From Oceanospirillaceae bacterium (GTDB lineage Bacteria; Pseudomonadota; Gammaproteobacteria; Pseudomonadales; Balneatricaceae): a stretch of 41,926 bases of DNA. The stretch covers positions 1 to 41,926 of the forward strand of contig JABXIM010000001.1 in assembly GCA_013373085.1 (NCBI GenBank), in the 5' to 3' direction. Shown in pieces: positions 9,256 to 17,182 of this stretch. Both the position numbers and the translations under genes were made by a program. Position 1 is the first letter of the stretch. Every line of letters starts with the position of its first letter. The notes under the pieces are model-generated. The model saw only the letters and a program-made list of their open reading frames with translations, was not told where the DNA came from and ran no database searches.

Positions 9256-9279
9256 GACCGCCCCGGAGGTGGGGCGGTC
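9256..9279 (-). terminator. Probable terminator after the thiolase gene
   Basis: A nine-bp G+C-rich stem (GACCGCCCC at 9256-9264 with GGGGCGGTC at 9271-9279) 10 nt after the thiolase stop, read on the minus strand. A short T5 tract follows about 10 nt beyond the stem, so termination strength is uncertain. Confidence 0.6.
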
Positions 9280-9289
9280 CGGGGAGAGG

Positions 9290-10471
9290 TTAGTCGCGCT
9301 CGATGGCGAGGGCAGTGCCCATGCCGCCGCCGATGCACAGGGTCGCCAGACCTTTCTTGGCATCACGCTTGATCATCTCGTGAACCAGGGAAACCAGGAT
9401 ACGGCAACCGGAGGCGCCGATCGGGTGTCCCAGAGCGATGGCGCCGCCATTCACGTTGACGATATCGGTGTTCCAGCCCAGGTCCTTATTGACGGACATT
9501 GCCTGGGCGGCAAAGGCTTCGTTGGCTTCGACCAGTTCCAGATCGTTGACGCTCCAGCCGGCTTTTTCCAGCGCCTTGGTGGTGGCGCAGATCGGGCCAG
9601 TGCCCATGATAGCCGGGTCGACGCCTGCGGATGCGTAGGCCTTGATGCGGGCCAGCGGCTTCAGACCCAGGGCTTCGGCTTTTTCCGCAGAGCACAGGAT
9701 GACCGCCGCAGCACCGTCGTTGATGGTGGAGCTGTTACCGGCGGTCACGGTGCCGTCGCGCTTGAAGGCCGGACGCAGCTTGCCCAGGGACTCGGCGGTT
9801 ACGCCGAAACGCGGCTGTTCGTCAGTGTCGAACACAACCGGATCACCCTTGCGCTGCGGGATGCTGACCGGAATGATTTCGTCTTTGAAGCGGCCAGAGG
9901 TCACAGCGGCTTCGGCCTTGTTCTGCGATGCAGCGGCGAAGGCGTCCTGCTCCTCGCGGCTGAAACCGTACTTCTCGACGATGTTCTCGGTGGTGATGCC
10001 CATGTGGTAGTCGTTGAAGGCGTCCCAGAGGCCGTCCTTGATCATGGTATCGACCATCTTCCAGTCGCCCATACGTGCACCGTTACGGGAGTTCGGCAGT
10101 ACGTGCGGAGAGGCGCTCATGTTTTCCTGGCCGCCGGCGATGATAACGTCGGCGTCGCCGCAGCGGATCGCCTGGGTGGCCAGCTGCAGGGCCTTGAGGC
10201 CAGAGCCGCATACCTTGTTGATGGTCATGGCCGGCACTTCGGATGGCAGTCCGCCGTTGATCGCCGCCTGACGGGCCGGATTCTGGCCGACGCCGGCAGT
10301 CAGGACCTGACCGAGGATCACTTCGTCGACTTCGGACGGGTTTAGGCCGCTCTTTTCCAGAAGGGACTTGATGACGGTAGCGCCCAGGTCGGCAGCAGAA
10401 ATGCCAGCCAGGGAGCCGTTGAAGGTGCCGAGTGCCGTGCGGCCGGCAGCTACAATTACAACATCGCGCAT
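9290..10471 (-). CDS. Acetyl-CoA C-acetyltransferase (biosynthetic-type thiolase)
   Basis: A 393-residue thiolase that joins two acetyl-CoA into acetoacetyl-CoA, or cleaves the reverse. The acylated cysteine is in [14 protein letters not shown] (about C88), the histidine in GHPIGASG (about H349), and the second catalytic cysteine in [15 protein letters not shown] (about C379). Length matches AtoB/PhaA. AAGAGG lies about 8 nt before the ATG. It stands alone, with a terminator-like stem after it. With the CoA-transferase at 3773-5740 it could serve acetoacetate or ketone-body use, but they are separate units and this is only inference. Confidence 0.93.
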   Translation of the reverse strand: MRDVVIVAAGRTALGTFNGSLAGISAADLGATVIKSLLEKSGLNPSEVDEVILGQVLTAGVGQNPARQAAINGGLPSEVPAMTINKVCGSGLKALQLATQAIRCGDADVIIAGGQENMSASPHVLPNSRNGARMGDWKMVDTMIKDGLWDAFNDYHMGITTENIVEKYGFSREEQDAFAAASQNKAEAAVTSGRFKDEIIPVSIPQRKGDPVVFDTDEQPRFGVTAESLGKLRPAFKRDGTVTAGNSSTINDGAAAVILCSAEKAEALGLKPLARIKAYASAGVDPAIMGTGPICATTKALEKAGWSVNDLELVEANEAFAAQAMSVNKDLGWNTDIVNVNGGAIALGHPIGASGCRILVSLVHEMIKRDAKKGLATLCIGGGMGTALAIERD

Positions 10472-10934
10472 AGGTAAGCCTCTTGATTTTTTAATATCGA
10501 CTTCGGGTGCTTTCAGGCATCCGCCAGTGGGAATTAGGCCGTTTATTTTGTGAGGCTGCTGTCGTTATGAGCGCTTCGTTCGTCGAGGTGTCGCGAAATT
10601 GCCTTTCGTTCGCATGCAGGCGTGTGGGCTGTTGCTTGACCGGTAATAGCACCGGCATTCAGACACCGCTGCGCTGGCCCTGACGGGCGCAGATCGAGAA
10701 AGCTGCTTTGCGTCGCACTTCGACAATGCCTCTTATGGGTCGGCCTGACTGAACGAATTCCTGGGCCCAGCATAACGGAGAAATTTTACTCCGATATTGC
10801 AGGCGCAGCACGGCGTTAATCGGAATGTCCAGTTATCTGCCACGCTGCGGGGGGGCCTTATCGCCTTGTAGTGTTTTAGTTGGCGACCGAACCAGTCTGC
10901 GCGAGCGCTTCGTCTCTTGTCAAGCTTGGGAGTT
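10472..10934. other. Intergenic region upstream of the thiolase gene
   Basis: About 460 bases between the thiolase start and the stem after panC, both genes on the minus strand. It contains an interrupted dyad CGGAG-N8-CTCCG (10776-10793) around an AT-rich centre, which could be a regulator site or small hairpin. No open reading frame has family-like sequence and no RNA gene was recognised. In Pseudomonas aeruginosa panD lies after panC; no panD-like sequence is present here. Confidence 0.5.
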
Positions 10935-10960
10935 CGGGGACGGCCTGCAGGCCGTCCCCG
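10935..10960. repeat. Perfect 26-nt palindrome just after panC
   Basis: A perfect self-complementary sequence centred on CTGCAG, with outer arms CGGGGACGG/CCGTCCCCG, ends 5 nt from the panC stop. As RNA it would make a very stable hairpin. There is no T-tract on either strand, so it is not a standard intrinsic terminator; it may instead protect the 3' end or pause transcription. Confidence 0.6.
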
Positions 10961-10965
10961 GGGGA

Positions 10966-11814
10966 TCATCGACTGACTTCGATGTTGTCGATCAGGCGGG
11001 CGCCACCCAGGTAGGCGGCGCTGAGGATGACCAGTTCGCGGTCAGCGTTGGTGGCTGGCGCCAGGTCGCTGCGGCGCACAATACGGACGAAGTCCCGGCG
11101 AAAGCCGGCTGTCTCCAGCTGTTGCTGTGCGGTCTCGGCGAGTTGCTCGAAATCCGACTCTCCGGCCTCGATGGCCTGGGCGGTTTCGCGCAGTACCCGG
11201 TTCAGCGTCGGCGCAATGGCCAGTTCCGGCTCAGACAGGTAACCGTTGCGCGAACTCAGCGCCAGTCCGCGTGCATCGCGTACGATTGGCACGCCGTGGA
11301 TCTCGATTGGCATGCAGAGATCGACGACCATGCGCCGGATCACCATCAACTGCTGGTAATCCTTGATGCCGAAAAAGGCGGCATCGGGCTGGACGATGTT
11401 GAACAGCTTGCTGACCACGGTGGTGACGCCTCGGAAGTGCCCCGGTCGGGTGGCGCCGCAGTGAAGATTGGAAAGGCCTGGCACCTCGACGATGGTCTGG
11501 TTTTCGCGGCCGTTTGGATACATCTCGGCTTCGCCGGGTGCGAACAGGAAGTCACAGCCTCCGGCCTCGAGTCCGGCCTGATCCTGTGCCAGGGTTCGGG
11601 GGTAGCTGTCGAGATCTTCGTTGGCGCCGAACTGCAGCGGATTGACGAAGATGGTCGCCACAACGATGTCGGCGTCGCTACGCGCGCGCCGAACCAGTTC
11701 CAGGTGGCCTGCGTGCAGGTTGCCCATGGTAGGTACCAGGGCTATGCGCTTGCCGTCCCTGCGGGGCTGGCGCAGCGCATCCCGCAGCTCGGCGATATGT
11801 TGGAGTGTCTGCAT
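10966..11814 (-). CDS. panC: Pantothenate synthetase
   Basis: A 282-residue enzyme that condenses pantoate with beta-alanine using ATP, the last step of pantothenate synthesis. It has the HIGH-like ATP site in PTMGNLHAGHLELVRRA, FVNPLQFGANEDLDSYPRT, the GVTTVV segment, FGIKDYQQL and the KMSKS-like LALSSRNGYLS. The start MQTLQHIAE is used, only one base after the panB stop (TAAGATG), giving the usual length. An upstream in-frame start would overlap panB by about 40 nt. It is the end of the pcnB-folK-panB-panC run. Confidence 0.97.
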   Translation of the reverse strand: MQTLQHIAELRDALRQPRRDGKRIALVPTMGNLHAGHLELVRRARSDADIVVATIFVNPLQFGANEDLDSYPRTLAQDQAGLEAGGCDFLFAPGEAEMYPNGRENQTIVEVPGLSNLHCGATRPGHFRGVTTVVSKLFNIVQPDAAFFGIKDYQQLMVIRRMVVDLCMPIEIHGVPIVRDARGLALSSRNGYLSEPELAIAPTLNRVLRETAQAIEAGESDFEQLAETAQQQLETAGFRRDFVRIVRRSDLAPATNADRELVILSAAYLGGARLIDNIEVSR

Positions 11815-11815
11815 C

Positions 11816-12610
11816 TTACTCGAACCCATGCTCGGTCGTCGGGAAGGTTCCGGCATGAACTTCGTCCGAATAGGCCTGGATGGCGCCGCGGATATCGCCG
11901 GCTCCGGCCATGAAGTCTTTTACGAAGCGTGGCTTGCGGCCGGGGGAAATGCCGAGGATATCGTGCATGACCAGTACCTGGGCATCGGTATCGGGACCGG
12001 CGCCGATGCCGATCACCGGGATGTCGACGGCGCGGGATATTTCGCCGGCCAGTAGCGACGGTACGCATTCCAGCAGCAGCAAGCTGGCGCCGGCCTGCTC
12101 CAGGCGAACGGCATCCTCGATCATCTGCTTCGCGCTTTCGCGATCGCGTCCCTGGACGCGGTAGCCACCGAGCTTGTTGACGGCCTGAGGTGTGAGTCCC
12201 ATATGGGCGCAGACCGGTACGCCGCGATCCGCCAGCAGGCTGATGGTGTCGGCAAGCCAGGCGCCGCCTTCGATCTTGATGATATGGGCGCCGGCCTGCA
12301 TCAGTGCTGCCGAGCTGCTCATCGCCTGTTGCGGTGTACCGTAGGTCATGAACGGCAGATCGCTCATGATCATCGAACCTTTACTGCCGCTGGCTACGCA
12401 GCGTGTGTGGTAGACCATTTCATCGAGTGTCACCGGCAGGGTGCTGTCGTGGCCCTGGAGGACCATCCCCAGCGAGTCGCCCACCAGAATGACCTCTACA
12501 CCGGCTTCGCTCACCAGTTGTGCGAAACAAGCATCGTACGAGGTTAGCACCGCGAACTTTTTACCATCCCGCTTGAGAGTGGTCAGGGTATGCAGAGTGA
12601 CGTTCTTCAT
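11816..12610 (-). CDS. panB: 3-methyl-2-oxobutanoate hydroxymethyltransferase
   Basis: A 264-residue enzyme that transfers a hydroxymethyl group from methylene-tetrahydrofolate to 2-oxoisovalerate, the first committed step to pantothenate. The family segments are clear: [68 protein letters not shown] and the final [17 protein letters not shown]. It acts as a homodecamer with Mg2+ in the cytoplasm. It lies 38 nt after folK and one base before panC, so these are surely co-transcribed. Confidence 0.97.
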   Translation of the reverse strand: MKNVTLHTLTTLKRDGKKFAVLTSYDACFAQLVSEAGVEVILVGDSLGMVLQGHDSTLPVTLDEMVYHTRCVASGSKGSMIMSDLPFMTYGTPQQAMSSSAALMQAGAHIIKIEGGAWLADTISLLADRGVPVCAHMGLTPQAVNKLGGYRVQGRDRESAKQMIEDAVRLEQAGASLLLLECVPSLLAGEISRAVDIPVIGIGAGPDTDAQVLVMHDILGISPGRKPRFVKDFMAGAGDIRGAIQAYSDEVHAGTFPTTEHGFE

Positions 12611-12648
12611 AGGGCGTTTGTCGCGTCAGTGGTTTTCACGGTATCGGA

Positions 12649-13140
12649 TTATACCGGCATCCGCTCCAGAGTGCCCATTGGACACTGCTCGAGCATGTTA
12701 TCCAGCAGGCGGCCATCGGGCAGCTTCAGCCCGGGTGCAATCTCTGCCAGCGGCCAGAGTACGAACTCGCGCTCGCCGAGATAGGGATGAGGCACCTGCA
12801 GTCGTTCGCTGTCGATCGTCTGTGTACCGTACAGCAGGAGATCGAGATCCAGGGTCCTCGGCCCCCAACGCTCGAGCCGGACTCGCTGGTGGAGCCGCTC
12901 GAGGGCCTGAAGTTCATCCAGCAGCGCGTGGGCTTCCAGGTAGGTGTCGAGGCAGACGACGGCGTTGATGTAATCCGGCTGGCCCGGCGGACCCACCGGG
13001 TCGGAACGGTACAGGCTCGAATGCGCCACCTGTTCCGTCTCGGGCAGGTGAGCCAGTTCCCGCAGCGCGCGTTCGACCTGAGCCCGCGGATCGTCGAGGT
13101 TGCTGCCAAGGCCGATATAGCAGCGTATCAGCTCAGTCAT
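12649..13140 (-). CDS. folK: 2-amino-4-hydroxy-6-hydroxymethyldihydropteridine pyrophosphokinase
   Basis: A 163-residue enzyme that transfers pyrophosphate from ATP to 6-hydroxymethyl-dihydropterin in folate synthesis. It has the YIGLGSNLDDPRAQVERAL start, YRSDPVGPPGQPDYINAV, and the signature RWGPRTLDLDLLLYG. The start MTELIRC is chosen because it matches the family N-terminus and overlaps the pcnB stop by only 8 nt; the frame is open further upstream inside pcnB. Its neighbour panB uses a folate cofactor, and the order pcnB-folK-panB is conserved in Pseudomonas. Confidence 0.96.
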   Translation of the reverse strand: MTELIRCYIGLGSNLDDPRAQVERALRELAHLPETEQVAHSSLYRSDPVGPPGQPDYINAVVCLDTYLEAHALLDELQALERLHQRVRLERWGPRTLDLDLLLYGTQTIDSERLQVPHPYLGEREFVLWPLAEIAPGLKLPDGRLLDNMLEQCPMGTLERMPV

Positions 13141-14569
13141 TGCGGGGGCGGGTCCGCGGACGGCGGCGCCGGGAGCGGCGGGGCTTTTGGCTACCCGGCG
13201 CCACCTCCCCCTGGAGGGAGGCACGGTCGTCCTGGTTGGCGGCCTGGTAGTCGGTCCACCATTGGCTTAGCCCGCCGAGGTCCTCGCCGCTGCTTTCGCG
13301 CAGTAGCAGAAGATCATAGGCGGCGCGGAAACGTGGGTGCTCCATCAGCCGAGCGGCCCGGTGGCCCTGGCGCCGCGGCAACCGCAACTGCAGTTCCCAA
13401 ATTTCCCGTAGCGGGGTGGAGAAGCGACGCGGAATGGCGGTTTGGCGGACCTGGGCACCAATCACCTCGTTGGCGGCCTCGTGCAGCGCCGGTATCGCCG
13501 GCATGCCGTCCTGCATCAGCCTGTCCATGCGCAGTTGCATCGGGTACCAGAGCAGCGCAGCGAACAGGAACGCCGGGGTGACGCTCTTGTGCTGAGCCAG
13601 GCGTCGGTCGGTGTTACGCAGTGCCTTGAGGATCAACGCCTCGACCGGGTATCCCTGAGCCTGACCGGCTTTGATGGCGTGCTGAACCTGCGGGAACAGC
13701 GGTTCGAACAGGTCGTAAGCCTGCATCAGCTGAAAGGCACTGACACCATGGCCCGACTGCAGAAGCTTCAATACCTCGTCGAACATGCGTGCTGCGGCGA
13801 TATCGCGCAGCAGTGGTGCCAGCTCACGAATCGGCGCCGCTGTTGCCGGCTCGATCTCGAAGTCCAGCTTGGCGGCGAAGCGAACCGCGCGCAGCATCCG
13901 TACCGGGTCTTCGCGATAGCGGGCGTCGGGGTCTCCGATCATGCGGATGGTGCGACGGCCGATATCGGCAAAGCCGCCGACGAAGTCGTGGATGCTGTGA
14001 TCCTTGGGGCAATAATAGAGGGCGTTGATGGTGAAATCGCGCCGCAGAGCGTCCTCTTCCATCGAGCCATATACATTGTCTCGCAGAATCAGGCCGCTGG
14101 CGGCCTGACGACCATGCTCGCCGTTTTCGTTTTCGTCGACATTGTGGCCGGCGCGGAAAGTCGCGACTTCGATCACATCGCGCCCGAAGCGCACATGTAC
14201 CAGCTTGAAGCGCCGACCTATCAGGCGGGCGCGCCGAAACAGCTCTTCCGCCTGTTCCGGCAGAGCGGAGGTGGCAACGTCGAAGTCCTTGGGCTTCAAG
14301 CCCAGTAGCAGGTCGCGAATGCAGCCACCGACCAGATAAGCGTCATGGCCGTCGTCATTGAGACGGTGTACCACTTTGAGCGCATTATCGTCGAGGTGTT
14401 GGCGGGGAATCTGATGTTCGTCGCGGCTGATGATGCGAAGCTTGTTGCCGCCCTTGGTGGCGGCGGTGTCTGTTTCCGGCTTGGAGGCCATATGTCGTCT
14501 ACGCAGCAGTAGGATGGCGCCAATCAGAATAACCGCAATCACTGCGGCCAAGAACAGGCTCATATCCAT
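13133..14569 (-). CDS. pcnB: Poly(A) polymerase I
   Basis: A 478-residue nucleotidyltransferase that adds 3' poly(A) tails and so promotes RNA decay. The catalytic motif is YLVGGCIRDLLLGLKPKDFDVATSA at about residues 78-102, with two metal-binding aspartates in DFD; RRDFTINALYY and EDPVRMLRAVRFAAKL follow. The C-terminus is Arg/Lys-rich (RRSRRRRPRTRPR), as usual. Unusually, residues 3-24 form a strongly hydrophobic segment followed by RRRH, which looks like a membrane anchor. A start at M27 (MASKPETD) would remove it; neither start has a strong ribosome binding site. The leader just before the first ATG is A-rich and could bind Hfq/Crc. Confidence 0.94.
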   Translation of the reverse strand: MDMSLFLAAVIAVILIGAILLLRRRHMASKPETDTAATKGGNKLRIISRDEHQIPRQHLDDNALKVVHRLNDDGHDAYLVGGCIRDLLLGLKPKDFDVATSALPEQAEELFRRARLIGRRFKLVHVRFGRDVIEVATFRAGHNVDENENGEHGRQAASGLILRDNVYGSMEEDALRRDFTINALYYCPKDHSIHDFVGGFADIGRRTIRMIGDPDARYREDPVRMLRAVRFAAKLDFEIEPATAAPIRELAPLLRDIAAARMFDEVLKLLQSGHGVSAFQLMQAYDLFEPLFPQVQHAIKAGQAQGYPVEALILKALRNTDRRLAQHKSVTPAFLFAALLWYPMQLRMDRLMQDGMPAIPALHEAANEVIGAQVRQTAIPRRFSTPLREIWELQLRLPRRQGHRAARLMEHPRFRAAYDLLLLRESSGEDLGGLSQWWTDYQAANQDDRASLQGEVAPGSQKPRRSRRRRPRTRPRND

Positions 14570-14571
14570 AA

Positions 14572-14591
14572 GTGTTCGTTTTTTATTCGCC
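14572..14591 (-). promoter_or_regulatory. A-rich (CA-like) motif before pcnB, possible Hfq/Crc site
   Basis: Reading the minus strand, the bases just before the pcnB ATG are AATAAAAAACGAACA, matching the AAnAAnAA pattern bound by Hfq with Crc in Pseudomonas. Its place over the ribosome-binding region would suit translational repression. Based only on motif resemblance. Confidence 0.3.
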
Positions 14592-14632
14592 CAGGCGTTG
14601 AAAGTCGCGCATCATAACACTGTTGCCTGTTC

Positions 14633-14638
14633 AGTATA
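14633..14638 (-). promoter_or_regulatory. Possible -10 box for pcnB
   Basis: TATACT on the minus strand about 64 nt before the pcnB start. The expected -35 position reads CAACTG, a poor match, so this is tentative. The gene may instead be read from the sRNA promoters upstream. Confidence 0.25.
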
Positions 14639-14639
14639 A

Positions 14640-14919
14640 GTAGGCAGGATTTATGCAGTTGAGCGACGATGGGGCCAGAATAATGGGGGGAAAGGAGCGG
14701 GTTAGCTGATCGTCGCCGTTGGAGTCGCGCCTGTTTGTTATTTTTATTCAGACGCTCATCCGGTGAATCTCGGGTTTGGGGACCATCGTGACATCGGTCG
14801 ACGATCAGCTACAGGCCTCGTTGTTATTTTTATTCGAGGCGGAGACTCTGCGACGCGGGCCGGTTGTTATTTTTATTGCTGGCCTGCCGCGCGGTCTTAT
14901 TGTTTGAGTTGTTGTTCGG
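14640..14919 (-). ncRNA. CrcZ-like small RNA, copy A (next to pcnB)
   Basis: Non-coding minus-strand transcript inferred from position and sequence. In Pseudomonas crcZ lies between cbrB and pcnB, as here. CrcZ-type RNAs carry several A-rich CA motifs that bind Hfq (with Crc) and free repressed mRNAs. Copy A has four such blocks on the minus strand: 14894-14916 (AACAACAACTCAAACAATAA), 14862-14881, 14819-14835 (AATAAAAATAACAAC) and 14730-14750. Its 5' end is placed about 12 nt after the sigma54 promoter at 14930-14945. The 3' end is approximate; I see no clear terminator. It aligns over most of its length with copy B. Confidence 0.78.
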
Positions 14920-14929
14920 GCGTTATAAA

Positions 14930-14945
14930 AGCAGGCTTCGTGCCA
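14930..14945 (-). promoter_or_regulatory. Sigma54 (-24/-12) promoter of sRNA copy A
   Basis: Minus strand reads TGGCACGAAGCCTGCT, with the invariant GG and GC separated by ten bases as sigma54 requires; consensus is TGGCAC-N5-TTGCW. Transcription would start near 14919, just before the A-rich 5' block. The presence of a sigma54 activator gene (cbrB) upstream supports it. Confidence 0.82.
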
Positions 14946-14987
14946 ATTATCTTAACTTATTGATAATTAATAGAAATAAATGTTGTT

Positions 14988-15068
14988 GTTACCGCTTGTT
15001 ACCCTGCGTGCGGATGGTGGGTGTTACCGATGGGAACGGTCGGGTAGCACTATGTGTGTGTCGGTAAC
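14988..15068 (-). promoter_or_regulatory. Upstream activator sites for copy A (probable CbrB binding)
   Basis: GTTACC occurs at 14988-14993, 14998-15003 and 15023-15028, GGGAAC at 15032-15037 and GGTAAC at 15063-15068. The core GTTACC-N3-GGGAAC is a near dyad lying about 78 bp above the sigma54 promoter. The same arrangement recurs above copy B. Assignment to CbrB is inference from gene context. Confidence 0.65.
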
Positions 15069-15309
15069 AGAACAGCGGGATGCAAAAAAATGGCTGGTTG
15101 AGAACGGGCGCTGTTGGTTTGGGCAAAACGCAGTCGCGCACGCAGTGACGGATATCGCGCCGGGGGCGTTGCGGATCAGTGGCATCGCGGAACCCGCCAT
15201 GTTGATCGCATTGCAGAACGATGGATTGGATCGGCGCGATCATTGCGTTGTAACTCGGTGATCCGTCTCCCAGGCTGCGCCTAACGCCTCTAAGCGATTG
15301 ACCGGAAGG

Positions 15310-15576
15310 CTGGTTGTGATGAAGGAGAAACGGTGAAAAAGAGGAGGGACGGGTGGCTGACCACTGATCCGGAATAACGTGACTGCCTGTTTGTTATTTT
15401 TGTTCAGGCCTTCGGGTTTGGGGACCATCGTGACACCGCTCAGCGGTCAGCACAGGCCTCACTTGTTATTTTTGTTAGAGGCGGATTACGCATCCGGCCG
15501 CACCGTTTTTATTTTTATTGCTGGTGGGCAGGAGGTAGTGTCTTGTTGTTGTTCTTGCTTCTTGTTTTTCTTGTTA
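15310..15576 (-). ncRNA. crcZ: CrcZ-like small RNA, copy B (next to cbrB)
   Basis: Second CrcZ-like minus-strand RNA, directly after cbrB. The predicted 5' end (near 15576) begins AACAAGAAAAACAAGAAGC, an extended A-rich block at 15541-15576. Further blocks lie at 15503-15523 (AATAAAAATAAAAAC), 15460-15478 (AACAAAAATAACAAG) and 15386-15407. The segment 15413-15437 is nearly identical to 14771-14796 of copy A. A T5 run on the minus strand at 15336-15340, preceded by a small GTGG/CCAC stem (15353-15364), may mark the 3' end, but this is weak. Since it is immediately downstream of cbrB, this copy has the position of the Pseudomonas gene. Confidence 0.8.
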
Positions 15577-15586
15577 CTTAATAGAG

Positions 15587-15602
15587 TGCAGTCATTGTGC
15601 CA
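15587..15602 (-). promoter_or_regulatory. Sigma54 (-24/-12) promoter of sRNA copy B
   Basis: Minus strand reads TGGCACAATGACTGCA: perfect TGGCAC, ten bases between GG and GC, and CTGCA in place of TTGCA. It lies 137 nt after the cbrB stop and just above the A-rich 5' block of copy B. Confidence 0.85.
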
Positions 15603-15652
15603 CTGTCTATAAGCTATTGTTTTTAATATATTTATACTTTTGCTGCTGATCT

Positions 15653-15725
15653 GTTACCGCTGAAAAGGCGACTTTCTGTTACCCCTGGGAACGTTACCGC
15701 GCGCATTGCTGGGTGCTTAGGTAAC
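15653..15725 (-). promoter_or_regulatory. Upstream activator sites for copy B (probable CbrB binding)
   Basis: GTTACC at 15653-15658, 15678-15683 and 15693-15698, GGGAAC at 15687-15692 and GGTAAC at 15720-15725. The core GTTACC-N3-GGGAAC (15678-15692) lies about 76 bp above the promoter, matching copy A. The outermost site ends 14 nt from the cbrB stop codon. Confidence 0.68.
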
Positions 15726-15738
15726 ACCTGCCTGCCGT

Positions 15739-17142
<1,404 letters not shown>

Positions 17143-17182
17143 TCGGTTCGACCTTGTTTTCTGCAAACGGAACCCGCCGGTG

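Noticed and set aside
14980-15261. 93-residue plus-strand frame and 84-residue minus-strand frame between the two sRNA copies
   Set aside because: No recognisable family, no good ribosome binding site, and the region is better explained by activator sites and spacer.
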